Shown here one piece after another: positions 37,131 through 46,823 of a stretch of DNA of 64,000 nt (positions are counted from its first letter, which is position 1; every line of letters begins with the position of its first letter). The stretch comes from Myxococcales bacterium (lineage in GTDB: Bacteria > Myxococcota_A > Polyangia > Polyangiales > GCA-016699535). The DNA is taken from contig CP064980.1 in NCBI GenBank assembly GCA_016699535.1, positions 496,001-560,000 on the forward strand, read 5' to 3'. The position numbers and the translations under genes are program-made. A model generated the notes under the pieces. That model saw only the letters and a program-made list of their open reading frames with translations, was not told where the DNA came from and searched no databases.

Positions 37131-38711
37131 CTAAAACGAATAACGCATGTTCGCGTAGACGTTGCTGTTTTGTTCAAGTTGTCCAAAGAAAGTAAAATCA
37201 TCGCGACCAAGCATGATATTAGCCCCGATCATCGTTGAAAGTTGATCGGTCCATTTGTAACTGATGCGTGGACGAATATAGGCGTCCATGTCGGAAGGCG
37301 AAAAGAATGTGAAGGCCGAGAGTTCAAGATTATCCTGCAAAAGGAAATAGGTGAGCCGTAGCGTGAGCAAATGCCTTAGTTCATCTTGCTCATAGGCAGA
37401 CCACATTGAGTTTGCTTTGAGCTCGTCGTGCTTCAAGGTGTACTCAAGATAATACTGCACACCTGCTTGAAACTTAGTGAATAGCTCGTGTTCATAACCG
37501 GCAAGCGCCCGCACTTGCGAGTTTGGAATGGTGGGATCATCTCCACTGTTATCAGCATGGGAATGGTAAAAAGCGCCTTCAAGGTTAAACAGACCGCCCA
37601 ACAAAGCTCCTCTTACACTGCTGCCATAGACTGCAAGCCTTGAGTACGTTTGGGCCATGGCGGCAAGGTCGAGCGACAAGGGCTGCTTCCAAAAACCTGC
37701 GTATCCATAGAGCGCAAACTCGTAGCCAGCAATAGTGCTAAAAATGCGGCCAAAAAACTCCCCATTTTCGAGTGTATGAGACGGCGTAATCGGATCCACG
37801 GGGACCGAGGGATCACCACTTCCAACAATGTTTCCTGCCATCGGGTTAAAGAAGCTGAAGCGCTCGCCAGTGATGAAGCGATCGCCGGCAAAGATAGGAA
37901 GCCAAACAAGATCCACATTGAGTGCACTAAAGTTCGTAGAAAGCCTCAGGGCATTGGCTGGTGCTTTTAGAAACTCGTCACGACGACCCGAGAAAAACGA
38001 TTGAAAGTCTTTGGGGAAGAGATCGTTAAGAAAGACAAAATCGCCGGTGCCCCAAGTTAGAACTTGCCGACCCGCTCTCAGACTAAGCCAAGGCGTAAGC
38101 TGCGTGAAAAGCGACGCATCACGAACATCGATAAAGACATTGTTCGTGGTGGCATCTGCTACGATGTCGCCCCTAAAACGAGCTGAGGCAATGTCATGTG
38201 AGGCATCAAGAGATAGACGAAAACGCGCTTCGTTGCTCACTAGATCAGAAGGTGTCGAGCGATGCTTAACAACGCGAGCTGCAGTGAGTGACTCGACAAA
38301 GCCATGAAACTCAAAGGGAAGCTCCTCGATGCCTCCACCACTATCACCACTATTTTGCTGGCTATCACCCCAGTCTTCTTCAAACTCACCCCATTCACCT
38401 TCGCCTTGTTGTGCGTTGGCATCTGGTTGCGAGCCTGCTGTATCGCTTTCCTCATCGCTTTGTGCAGCCTCTGCGTTTTGCTCCGAAGAAACAGTTTCGT
38501 CTTCATTCTCTGTCGAATCTTTATCTTCGAGCAGCTCTTTGCTTTCCGATTCGTCACTTTGTGAAGGAGAAGGGGGCGATTCGTTTGTCTGCTGCGCCCA
38601 GCCCACCGACAGCGGCAGTGCCATCCACGCCACGCTACTGATCAGCACCAGCCCCAAACCATGGTCCAACAAGCTGTTCTTTTTAGGAATCCGATTGTTT
38701 TCAAATAGCAT
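37131..38711 (-). CDS. Outer-membrane porin-like protein with acidic N-terminal linker
   Basis: 526 residues. A signal-type hydrophobic stretch ends GWAQ, followed by about 80 residues rich in Ser/Glu/Asp/Gln (low complexity) and then a barrel of alternating strands ending NMRYSF with a terminal Phe, the usual outer-membrane assembly signal. The pattern RAGRQVLTWGTGDFVFLNDL is typical of DUF1302/alginate-export-like barrels that accompany RND exporters and LolA-like proteins. Likely the outer-membrane channel or receptor for the exporter. Confidence 0.75.
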   Translation of the reverse strand: MLFENNRIPKKNSLLDHGLGLVLISSVAWMALPLSVGWAQQTNESPPSPSQSDESESKELLEDKDSTENEDETVSSEQNAEAAQSDEESDTAGSQPDANAQQGEGEWGEFEEDWGDSQQNSGDSGGGIEELPFEFHGFVESLTAARVVKHRSTPSDLVSNEARFRLSLDASHDIASARFRGDIVADATTNNVFIDVRDASLFTQLTPWLSLRAGRQVLTWGTGDFVFLNDLFPKDFQSFFSGRRDEFLKAPANALRLSTNFSALNVDLVWLPIFAGDRFITGERFSFFNPMAGNIVGSGDPSVPVDPITPSHTLENGEFFGRIFSTIAGYEFALYGYAGFWKQPLSLDLAAMAQTYSRLAVYGSSVRGALLGGLFNLEGAFYHSHADNSGDDPTIPNSQVRALAGYEHELFTKFQAGVQYYLEYTLKHDELKANSMWSAYEQDELRHLLTLRLTYFLLQDNLELSAFTFFSPSDMDAYIRPRISYKWTDQLSTMIGANIMLGRDDFTFFGQLEQNSNVYANMRYSF

Positions 38712-38743
38712 GACTATCCTTCTCCTTCACAACGATCGTTTGC

Positions 38744-39548
38744 TTATTTGAGCCAGTTGCTCGGTGGGTTTCGTAATGAAGCTTCGGTGTAGATGTTCTC
38801 GGGTATACCAAGATCATACTTGGTGTTCCGAATCTCGCTCATCGTGTACGCCCCACTCTCAAGGTCGGTGACTTTCAAGCGTGTGATAGTTGGATTGCCC
38901 TGAATATTTTTCGTCTGAGCTGTCTCAATGCGCCGGTAGACCTTGCCTTGCTTGTTGGTGTACTCAATTTTAGATGGCAAAAACGTACTCTTATCAACCC
39001 ACAGTGTGTACTTTGCAAACTCAACACCTGTGCGATTCTTAGGAGTACTTTCAATGACGTAGTATTGATCGTTCGTTTCCTTGAGTTTATGCGTATCTTC
39101 GGTGTGATGGCGGCCTGAGATATCTTCATAGAAGAAATTGGAACCCACAAAACTGGTTCGTTTGTCACCAGCCGAAATGCGCTTCACAAGATCAAGACCC
39201 GGCATGTAAAGCCATCGGTCATCGTCCTTTTGAGGATGCTTCTTCACAAGAAAGGTTGTGTTGCGAACATCTGCTGGTTTTTCAAAGACCACTAAATAGA
39301 ACTGATCGCCTCCGTCCTTTTTTTCTGAGCGAAGCACGGTAAACTGACGCAAGCGTGAACGTTGTTGCGCATCGACTATCTTCATGCGGATTTGTGCGCG
39401 GCCATCTTTGCCCGCGTAGTATTGAGCAAGGTTGGCACGCTCAACAATCGCAGCAGCGTCGCTAAGATCCTTTGCGAAGGCATTAGCTGTAAAGAGGCTA
39501 ATCGCAGCGAGAATCACTAAAATAAAAAAAAGCTTTCATCGTTTTCAT
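38744..39548 (-). CDS. LolA-like outer-membrane lipoprotein-sorting family protein, frameshifted in the signal peptide
   Basis: The mature part matches the family of LolA-like proteins next to MMPL/RND exporters (QFYLVVFEKPADVRNTTFLV, DRWLYMPGLDLVKRIS, FVGSNFFYEDISG, and LWVDKSTFLPSKIEY). The signal peptide is split: from the ATG at 39548 the frame MKTMKAFF breaks at an A8 run (39524-39531). With seven A it continues ILVILAAISLFTANAFA into the mature protein. The family is thought to carry lipid or lipoprotein cargo across the periplasm. It lies 20 bases after the RND gene. Confidence 0.8.
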
Positions 39549-39568
39549 CTTTCTATTCCTTTCAGAGC

Positions 39569-42181
39569 TTATTTGGATGTTCCGAGCGAAACACCCGAAG
39601 GGCTTAAGTTCACGTTTGCTGCCTTGCTAGGGTTCTTGCCTAGCCATCGAGTCAAATGACTCATGATGGCAGGAAGTACGACGATAGTGACCACGCTCGA
39701 GACAGCCATGATTGCTGCCATCAAGACGCCAACGGTTTTGTAAGGAACCAGTGGCGCAGCAAGGAGTGGCAAAAAGCCAATCGCAATAACGATAGCATTT
39801 CGCGCTATCGCACGACCAGGTTCTTTGAACATCAAAGCCATCGTTTTTTTCCAATCTCCAAACTCACCATGAATATCTCGACTCCGCTCAAGAAAATGAA
39901 TTGCAAAGTCGACAGACAAGCCAAGGGTGAGCGAAGAGAGCACCGCCACGGGCATGTCGTAATCTTTGCCTGCAAAGCCAATGAAGCCGTAGGTAAAGAG
40001 AATGGTGATGGTAAGCGGCACCATGCTAAGCAAACCGTAAATAAAGGAACGGAACAAAACGATCATCATGAGGAAGACCATCACGAACGATCCCATGAGG
40101 CTCTTGAGCATGCCGCCAACCATTTTATCTTGCCAGACAACATTGATGTACGTGAGACCTGCCCATTGTGCTTTGAGGCCATGTGGCGGAGGATTGGCCG
40201 CAAGGTAATCGTCCATCTGCTCTTTGACTTCAGCCATGTCTTGGTTATCGCCACTCTTGAGCTGAAACCAAACCGCACTATGTCGAAGCTCAGGATTGAC
40301 CATATGCCAAAGGTCTTGAGGTCTGTGCGATGACTCATACTGCAATAAGGTTTGGGCTACCCCGTTTGACGTTTCAGGAATGCGGTAATCCGCGTCTTTG
40401 CCGCTTTTAAGTTCGCGGTAAACGGTTTTGACGACATCGGCAAGCGAAATGGTCTTGCCAACATGTGGCGACTTTTCAGCGGCTTTTTGCAGGCGCTCTA
40501 GATAGGCAAGGGTCTGCGGATCTTGGAATACTTTGGATTCGCTTTGAGACGTCTCAAGATTGTCTACAAGATCATACCAAAGCTCAGACGATGCACCGGC
40601 ATCATCACTTGCGAGCGTTTCGACTTCTTCAATCAATGCTGCCGTGAAGGTGATGTCATGTTTCGACACTTTTGTTTTGGCGGCTGTCTTCGCATTTTCC
40701 CAAAGCTTTACGGCCTCGGTATTGGCTTTATCTTGCTTCACCAGCGCATCACCTTTTTTGAGGAGCGCATCGTTTTGCTCGTCGCTTTGCTCGAAGATAA
40801 GGAAAGCAGGATAGGTCCCAGAGAGATGCTCATTTAACACTGCATCCGCCACGCGTAAGCGGTGGCCATCTTGAAACCATCGAACTGGGTTATCGTTAAT
40901 ATTGACCTTCGTGATGCCGTAGGCGCTGATACCAACAACCGCGACAGCGGCAAGAATCACTAGCTTGGAATAACGTAAGCTCTGCCTGCCAACAGACTCG
41001 ATGAATTTGCCAAGCAAGCCGCCTTCGCGACGCTTTTCACTGCTCGCGAGGAGTGCCTGCAAACTTTTGTCCGAGAGACTCACTACATAGGCTGGCACAA
41101 ATACAATCGTAAGGATGAACGCCAACAAAATGCCGGACGCAACAAAGATACCAAATACGCGAACTGGAGGAATCGGTGTGAAGGCAAGAGAAAAGAAGCC
41201 AGCCGCTGAAGTAAGCGATGTATAGAGCATCGGGGCAAACAGGTGCCGCACGATTTCAGCAATCGTCGCCCGCCGGTCGCCACGTTTTGGATAAAGGTCA
41301 ACAAACTCGGAAAGAATATGAACCGAGTCCACCACCGCAATAGGCATCAAGAAAATCGGAATCATCGAGCTCATGATGTGCACAGTGAAACCCATGCCAA
41401 TCAAGGTACCCATGGTCATCAGCACCGTAGCGAAAGCAATGATCATGGGAGAAAGAATGAGGGGAATGGAACGGAAGAAAAACCACAGCAAAAGAAAGAT
41501 GACAAGCGCGGCCAAGGGAGCGGAAACGCCCATTTGCGTAAACATCTCCACACCAAAAGTATCTTCCGCGACAGGCAGACCCGTAATGTGAAAGTCATCG
41601 CCAGGGTCAAAACCTGCAACGATTTTTTGAATCTCGGTGGAAATGCGATGACTTTGATCTTTGGCTTCAATAGGTACGTAGATGGCGACACTTTTGCCGT
41701 CTTCTGAGACGACCGTGCCTCGCAAGGATGGCAATCGAAGCGCAGCATCTCGGACAGCTAACGCTGCAGCCCGGTCTGTCGGAACTTCCCGCATGAGCCA
41801 TTCGAAGCGAATCGTTCCAGGACCTTCTTGCTCGATATTGTCAACCGTCGAAAGGCCGACTACGTCTTCGGCAATGACACCATCAATCGTCTTGACGGCT
41901 TCATTAAGCTTGTGAATCTTTTTCAAAGATTTGGGATTGAATACTCCGTCAGGATCTTTGCTATTGACGACACCGACCACCAACATGTCGTGCAAAGCAA
42001 ATTCCTTTTTCGCGTGATCGTGAAAAATTCGCGCTGGCTCTTCGGGGGAGAGCATGTTCTCCGGGTCCGTATCGATATGAATCTTAGGAATAAACGAAGC
42101 CAAACCAAGGGTGGCAACCACAACGAAGGTGAACACAATCCGTGGGCGGTTCAGGGCAAAATCAATCAAACGCTGTCTCAT
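39569..42181 (-). CDS. RND/MMPL-type exporter, 870 residues
   Basis: Two repeated halves, each with a large periplasmic loop after the first helix (DTDPENMLSPEEPAR near residue 38; DNPVRWFQDGHRL near 420) and five helices resembling a sterol-sensing (SSD) domain (PIAVVDSVHILSEFVDLYPK; LTLGLSVDFAIHFLERSRD, with the Asp involved in proton flow). GGAGAAGAAAAC precedes the ATG. The family moves hydrophobic substrates such as lipids, hopanoids or siderophores outward; the substrate is not determined. First gene of the four-gene operon (RND, LolA-like, porin, DUF2892), facing the arsR-like gene. Confidence 0.88.
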   Translation of the reverse strand: MRQRLIDFALNRPRIVFTFVVVATLGLASFIPKIHIDTDPENMLSPEEPARIFHDHAKKEFALHDMLVVGVVNSKDPDGVFNPKSLKKIHKLNEAVKTIDGVIAEDVVGLSTVDNIEQEGPGTIRFEWLMREVPTDRAAALAVRDAALRLPSLRGTVVSEDGKSVAIYVPIEAKDQSHRISTEIQKIVAGFDPGDDFHITGLPVAEDTFGVEMFTQMGVSAPLAALVIFLLLWFFFRSIPLILSPMIIAFATVLMTMGTLIGMGFTVHIMSSMIPIFLMPIAVVDSVHILSEFVDLYPKRGDRRATIAEIVRHLFAPMLYTSLTSAAGFFSLAFTPIPPVRVFGIFVASGILLAFILTIVFVPAYVVSLSDKSLQALLASSEKRREGGLLGKFIESVGRQSLRYSKLVILAAVAVVGISAYGITKVNINDNPVRWFQDGHRLRVADAVLNEHLSGTYPAFLIFEQSDEQNDALLKKGDALVKQDKANTEAVKLWENAKTAAKTKVSKHDITFTAALIEEVETLASDDAGASSELWYDLVDNLETSQSESKVFQDPQTLAYLERLQKAAEKSPHVGKTISLADVVKTVYRELKSGKDADYRIPETSNGVAQTLLQYESSHRPQDLWHMVNPELRHSAVWFQLKSGDNQDMAEVKEQMDDYLAANPPPHGLKAQWAGLTYINVVWQDKMVGGMLKSLMGSFVMVFLMMIVLFRSFIYGLLSMVPLTITILFTYGFIGFAGKDYDMPVAVLSSLTLGLSVDFAIHFLERSRDIHGEFGDWKKTMALMFKEPGRAIARNAIVIAIGFLPLLAAPLVPYKTVGVLMAAIMAVSSVVTIVVLPAIMSHLTRWLGKNPSKAANVNLSPSGVSLGTSK

Positions 42182-42249
42182 GTTTTCTTCTCCAACAGTC
42201 CTCGGAGCACGACTCCGAAGGGAATGAATTATTCAACGTTATATGAACG

Positions 42250-42267
42250 TATAGCTATATAGTTATA
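42250..42267. promoter_or_regulatory. Operator-like palindrome of the ArsR/RND intergenic region
   Basis: TATAGCTATATAGTTATA is an 18-bp near-palindrome (two mismatches) with a perfect CTATATAG centre, ending next to the -35 of the regulator gene and close to a TTGACA on the opposite strand. The AT-rich dyad size and position fit an ArsR/SmtB binding site that would repress both directions. Inferred from position only. Confidence 0.5.
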
Positions 42268-42296
42268 TTGTCAAGTAGGCATGAATGTGTTATATT
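42268..42296 (+). promoter_or_regulatory. Sigma-70-like promoter of the arsR-like gene
   Basis: TTGTCA at 42268-42273, a 17-base spacer, and TATATT at 42291-42296; the regulator ATG follows 37 bases later. On the minus strand the same -35 box reads through TTGACA (42272-42267), facing the exporter operon, but no good -10 follows there. Confidence 0.55.
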
Positions 42297-42333
42297 TAAA
42301 ATTAGAGAAAGGCCGTTTTTGGCGGGTGGTGTT

Positions 42334-42660
42334 ATGAAAAAACGCATGAATTCAGGTACTTTTGCTGCTGTAGCCCAACGTTTTCGCATTCTTGGGGTGC
42401 CTCTGCGCCTGCAGATTCTGCAGCAACTGTCGGACGGGGAACAAAGTGTCTCGGAGCTGGTTCAGGCCACCGGAAGCTCACAGCCCAATGTCTCCAAGCA
42501 CCTGGCAACGCTACTTTCGCATGGCTTTGTAAAACGTGCCCAACGCGGAAACACGGCCTTTTATACGGTTACCGACAAAACGATCTTCGAGCTTTGCGAC
42601 CTGGTGTGCGGAACCATCGAAAATAGCCTGGCCCGGCAAAAAGAGATGCTGGAGGGCTAG
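42334..42660 (+). CDS. ArsR/SmtB-family transcriptional regulator
   Basis: 108 residues; start at the ATG giving MKKRMNSG rather than an upstream TTG. A winged helix is clear: LGVPLRLQILQQLSDGE, SVSELVQATGSSQPNVSKHL (recognition helix), LLSHGFVKRAQRGNTAFYTV. The final helix has two Cys (ELCDLVCGTIE) which could bind a metal or form a redox switch; ArsR members vary widely in this. Divergent from the RND operon, which it probably represses. Confidence 0.85.
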   Translation: MKKRMNSGTFAAVAQRFRILGVPLRLQILQQLSDGEQSVSELVQATGSSQPNVSKHLATLLSHGFVKRAQRGNTAFYTVTDKTIFELCDLVCGTIENSLARQKEMLEG

Positions 42661-42739
42661 GGCATGACCGACAAGGAAGCGCTCGCGCTGCGCCAGCGCG
42701 CTTGACCAGGAGCCTACGCCTTGATAACGGCAGTTCACC

Positions 42740-44176
42740 ATGCCTCAAACCGTTCGAGTTCGTTTTGCACCTTCACCCACTGGCTATCTTCACATTGGCG
42801 GCGTACGCACTGCCCTTTTTAGTTGGCTTTGGGCCAAGAAAAATGGCGGCAAGTTTATATTGCGTATTGAGGATACCGATCAAGAACGCAGCACTGAGCA
42901 AAGTGTTCAATGTATTTTGGATTCCATGCGCTGGCTTGGCCTTGACTGGGATGAAGGTCCAGAAGTTGGCGGGGAGCATGGCCCCTATTTTCAAACGCAG
43001 CGTTTGGATATCTACGCAACTTACGCTGAACGCCTGATTGCGCAAGGCAAAGCATACCGTTGCTACTGCACCAAGGAAGATCTGGCCGCTGCCCGAGAAG
43101 CACACGCTAAAAGCGGAACGCGCGCTGCCTTTAAGTATCCCGGGACCTGTCGCGATATAAAAGACGATGCCAGCAAAAAGCACGTCGTTCGCTTTATCGC
43201 ACCCACCACGGGAAGCACCGGTTGGGTTGATCTGGTAAAGGGCCGCATTGATGTCCCGAACGATACACAACAAGATTTTGTGATTCTTCGCCCCGGTGGC
43301 ATTCCTCTTTACAACTTTGGCTGTGTCGTGGACGACGCAGAGATGAAGATCACTCTCGTGACACGCGGGGACGATCACGTGATCAACACACCCATGCAGA
43401 TCATGATGTACGAAGCAATGGGGCTCAAACCTCCGGCCTTTGCTCATCTGCCGATGATTTTGGCACCAAACGGCGAAAAGCTTTCCAAGCGCCATGCCGC
43501 GGTTGCTGCACTTGATTACCGAGATTCGGGCTATTTGGCAGATGGTGTCCTAAACTACCTTGCCCGTCTTGGTTGGTCACATGGCGATCAAGAAATTTTT
43601 ACACGAGATGAGTTAATCGAGAAGTTTAATTGGGAGCATGTGGGAAGCACGGCTGGGCGCTACGATGCAAAGAAGTTTCTTTATGTACAGGCATCGCATT
43701 TGCGCATGCTCGACGATGCACAACTAGCCAACGAAGTCTTACCCTTTTTAAGTAAACGAGGAGTCACGAACCCAGACATGACGGTGCTAAAGCAAGCCGT
43801 CGCAACGGCAAAATCACGCGCGAGCACTTTGATTGAGCTTGCCGAGATGATCGACTTTTATCTACTCGATACGCCCGTGTTTGACGAAAAAGCAAAGAAC
43901 AAATTTCTTGGGGCCGCAAGCATTGAAGCGCTTAGTGCACTGAAAGATGAACTATCAGGGCTCTGTGATTTTTCTGAGCAGGCACTGGAAGACCATGTTA
44001 AGGCTTGGCTTGAACCAAAAGGCTACGCTCTTAAAGATATCGCTCAACCTGCACGCGTCGCTCTTACCGGCCGCACGAAAAGCCCTGGGCTTTTTGAGAT
44101 GATGGCTGTGCTTGGCAAAGACAAAACCATGCGCCGTATCGAAGAAGGCGTCATGATTGCTAAGAGCAATAGCTAA
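42740..44176 (+). CDS. gltX: Glutamyl-tRNA synthetase
   Basis: Charges tRNA-Glu (possibly tRNA-Gln too) with glutamate. 478 residues, standard length. Class I signatures: FAPSPTGYLHIGGVRTALF near residue 9 (HIGH box) and KLSKRH near 252 (KMSKS box). The C-terminal helical anticodon-binding domain ends TMRRIEEGV. A Cys-type zinc site is not obvious, though CYCTKEDL is present near residue 115. The gene is 80 bp after the arsR-like stop, with a GC-rich palindromic stretch (AGCGCTCGCGCTGCGCCAGCGCGCTT) in between, and two bases before the CPBP gene. Confidence 0.95.
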   Translation: MPQTVRVRFAPSPTGYLHIGGVRTALFSWLWAKKNGGKFILRIEDTDQERSTEQSVQCILDSMRWLGLDWDEGPEVGGEHGPYFQTQRLDIYATYAERLIAQGKAYRCYCTKEDLAAAREAHAKSGTRAAFKYPGTCRDIKDDASKKHVVRFIAPTTGSTGWVDLVKGRIDVPNDTQQDFVILRPGGIPLYNFGCVVDDAEMKITLVTRGDDHVINTPMQIMMYEAMGLKPPAFAHLPMILAPNGEKLSKRHAAVAALDYRDSGYLADGVLNYLARLGWSHGDQEIFTRDELIEKFNWEHVGSTAGRYDAKKFLYVQASHLRMLDDAQLANEVLPFLSKRGVTNPDMTVLKQAVATAKSRASTLIELAEMIDFYLLDTPVFDEKAKNKFLGAASIEALSALKDELSGLCDFSEQALEDHVKAWLEPKGYALKDIAQPARVALTGRTKSPGLFEMMAVLGKDKTMRRIEEGVMIAKSNS

Positions 44177-44178
44177 AC

Positions 44179-45004
44179 ATGATGTTTGCTTGGTTTGCTG
44201 AGCTTCTTCCTCAACATTTTTTTCTAGAGCCCTGGAAACAAATCGATAAAGAAGCCGCGCAGGAACGCAGGCAGCTAAAGACTTACGACTACCGACCTTT
44301 ATGGGTGTTTTGCACGGCCGCTCTTTGCCTGAGCCTTATGGAATATTTCGGAGGCTCAACTGGCTTTGATAAGTTTATCGATTTTTTTTCGTTAAACATC
44401 GACCTAAGTCACCCCTATTTCGAACTGTTCACCTATCTTTGGTGGACTGGCTGGCGACTGTTCGGCTATTTGCTTGTGCCAGCTTTCGTCATCGTATTCA
44501 TATTTAAAGAAGACATTCTCACTTACGGGCTCAAATCACCTCAAGCCTTTGGACACTTTCGTCTGTATGTTGCATGCCTTGCTATTGTGATCTGTTGCGT
44601 GCTCTTTGCCAGCACTCAAGACAGTTTCCTTCGTTACTACCCTTTTTATTCTCTGGCAGGACGCAGTTGGTTTGATTTTCTGACTTGGGAATTTATTTAT
44701 CTTTTACAGTTTTTCTCGCTTGAATTTTTCTTCCGTGGTTTTTTTTTTAAAGGGCTGCAAAACTCAAATGGGATCGCATGCCATCTTTGCCATGGTAGTG
44801 CCCTATTGCATGATTCATTTTTCAAAACCTTTTCCGGAAGTGTGTGCAGCAATTATCGCTGGCATCGTATTAGGCACACTTGCTCTACGGACCAAATCCA
44901 TAGGGTTAGGTTTTTTGCTCCATGCCGTGGTGGCTGTTGGGATGGATCTTGCTTCCCTTCGGGTGAGCGACTACCTGCCGGAGCATTTTTGGCCAATGAT
45001 TTAG
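44179..45004 (+). CDS. CPBP-family intramembrane metalloprotease, frameshifted
   Basis: The frame from 44179 gives several membrane helices and the first CPBP motif LEFFFRGFFFKGLQ (Glu and Arg conserved, with the first Glu of EExxxR replaced). One extra A in the AAAA at 44759-44762 then shifts the frame; the other frame continues QMGSHAIFAMVVPYCMIHF (His of motif 2) and GIVLGTLALRTKSIGLGFLL then HAVVAV. The repaired length is about 275 residues. Some CPBP proteins of myxobacteria (myxosortases) process MYXO-CTERM tails; a candidate substrate lies at 50079. Two bases after gltX. Confidence 0.8.
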
Positions 45005-45085
45005 GATAGTTAGCTCATCGGCGTTACTTACACGACCCTACAAGAATTTACATTCTAATGACAAATCCAGAGCTATGCTGCGCCC

Positions 45086-46528
45086 ATGCAAACAGCTGTT
45101 ATATCCCTTTATCTCGTCGTCCTTTTTATTCTTGCTGTCTACGGCTCACACCGTGGCATGCTGCTTTACCTTTATTGGAAGCACAAAAAGTCTAAGCCCG
45201 TTGCTGCTGGGAAATTTGAGCAACTTCCCGTCGTAACCGTGCAGTTGCCTATGTTCAATGAGATGTATGTGGCAGAACGTTTGCTCGAAAGCATCACTCA
45301 ACTCGACTACCCCAAAGAATGTTTAGAGATTCAGGTCCTCGACGATTCAACCGACGAGACAACACGCATCGCCCTTGAAAAAGTCGAAGAACTTAAGAGC
45401 CGCGGCTTTGACGCAAGCTATATTCACCGTACGGATCGCACCGGATACAAAGCAGGCGCTCTTGAAGAGGGGCTTAAAGTTTCTCGAGGCGACTATCTAA
45501 TGGTGTTCGATGCTGATTTTGTTCCCACAAAAAGCATTATTAAGAACCTCATTCATTATTTCACCGACAAGAAAGTCGGCATGGTGCAGGCCCGTTGGGG
45601 ACATCTGAACCGCGACTATTCAGTGCTTACCCGTGTACAGTCCATGATGCTTGATGGCCACTTTGTCATCGAGCACATCGCGCGCAATCGTTCAGGACGC
45701 TTTTTCAACTTCAATGGCACAGCAGGTATCTGGCGTAAACAAGCTATTATCGATGCCGGCGGCTGGGAGCACGACACACTAACTGAGGATATGGATCTTA
45801 GTTTCCGTGCTCAGTTACGTGGCTGGCGTTTTATCTACGTGCCTGAAGCCATTGCTCCAGCGGAGATTCCTTGTGAAATGAACAGTTTCAAAGGTCAGCA
45901 GTTTCGGTGGGCAAAGGGCTCCGCGCAGACCACAAAGAAGCTACTATTTACCGTGCTTCGCTCCAATATCCCTTTGCGTGTCAAAATTGAATGTGTCTTT
46001 CATCTGACCAACAACTTCGCCTATTTATTCTTGGTAGCGTTAGCTCTTTTGCAGTTGCCCAACATGCTTCTAAGGCGCAAACTCGATAATCCTGAATTGC
46101 TTTTGCTCGACGTGCCGCTCTTTGTCATGACCACAGGATCAATCGCTTTATTCTACCTAACCACCCATCGCGCGCTTTACCGAAACCTTTGGGAAGCTAC
46201 AAAGCGTCTTCCCTTGATGATGGCGCTCGGCATTGGCCTTTCGCTAAACAATGCCCGAGCTGTACTTGAAGGGCTTTTTGGTGGAGAGTCGGAGTTTGTC
46301 CGAACACCCAAACACGGGGTGACTTCGAACCGCGACGCCTGGAGCCTTAAGAAGTACAAAGCTGGTAAGAATCTATACAGCTGGATTGAGCTCTTTTTTG
46401 GTCTTTATTTTGTTGCAACCATCGCAATAGCAGTCGTCACGGGTTCCTGGGTAAGCATTCCTTTCTTGCTCCTGTTCATGGTCGGCTTCCTCTACGTCGG
46501 CGCATTAAGTTTGCACCAAGCACGCTGA
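45086..46528 (+). CDS. Processive family 2 glycosyltransferase (cellulose synthase-like)
   Basis: 480 residues. One N-terminal helix, a GT-A domain with VVTVQLPMFNE, VLDDSTDETT, DADF (metal-binding DxD), TEDMDLSFR (TED catalytic base) and QQFRWAKG (Q-x-x-RW, the mark of processive polymer synthases), then four to five C-terminal helices forming the channel. Substrate and product are unknown; glucan or mannan polymers are plausible by similarity. It stands alone, about 80 bp after the CPBP gene, without BcsB or other cellulose genes. Confidence 0.85.
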   Translation: MQTAVISLYLVVLFILAVYGSHRGMLLYLYWKHKKSKPVAAGKFEQLPVVTVQLPMFNEMYVAERLLESITQLDYPKECLEIQVLDDSTDETTRIALEKVEELKSRGFDASYIHRTDRTGYKAGALEEGLKVSRGDYLMVFDADFVPTKSIIKNLIHYFTDKKVGMVQARWGHLNRDYSVLTRVQSMMLDGHFVIEHIARNRSGRFFNFNGTAGIWRKQAIIDAGGWEHDTLTEDMDLSFRAQLRGWRFIYVPEAIAPAEIPCEMNSFKGQQFRWAKGSAQTTKKLLFTVLRSNIPLRVKIECVFHLTNNFAYLFLVALALLQLPNMLLRRKLDNPELLLLDVPLFVMTTGSIALFYLTTHRALYRNLWEATKRLPLMMALGIGLSLNNARAVLEGLFGGESEFVRTPKHGVTSNRDAWSLKKYKAGKNLYSWIELFFGLYFVATIAIAVVTGSWVSIPFLLLFMVGFLYVGALSLHQAR

Positions 46529-46553
46529 TATATGCCTTTATCGCGCTAGGCTT

Positions 46554-46634
46554 GCAACGATGCACAGGGTTCCCATGCTCAAACAGTCCTCGCTTCGCTG
46601 CGGAACTGCGCGTGGAAACCCTGTGCATCGTTGC
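46554..46634. repeat. Hairpin element A: 40-bp conserved core in 18-bp arms
   Basis: Arms 46554-46571 and 46617-46634 are exact complements (18 bp). Between them, 46574-46613 holds a 40-base core beginning CATGCTCAAACAGTCC and ending GGAACTGCGCGT. The same core, inverted and without a mismatch, lies in element B 230 bp away inside different arms. The gap 46529-46966 contains no gene; it lies between the GT2 gene and a convergent amidase gene. The core itself can fold around CAGT/ACTG. Confidence 0.8.
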
Positions 46635-46823
46635 CACAAGACAGCAAAGTCAATCGATGTGCATTCAAGATAACGCTATGAGCTGAAACCCTATCATAGT
46701 GGTGAAGGGGCGTTTCGGATTAGAACACACGTCTCTCGAGTTAACTTCCTTTGGTATTCCAGTACAGCGACTAAATACCTCTGTCAGGGCGTACAAGAAC
46801 AGCGTTGTCTCTCTAGTCTTGTC

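Noticed and set aside
42680..42710. GC-rich palindrome AGCGCTCGCGCTGCGCCAGCGCGCTT between arsR-like gene and gltX as terminator
   Set aside because: Foldable, but no T-run follows on either strand, so not called as a terminator.
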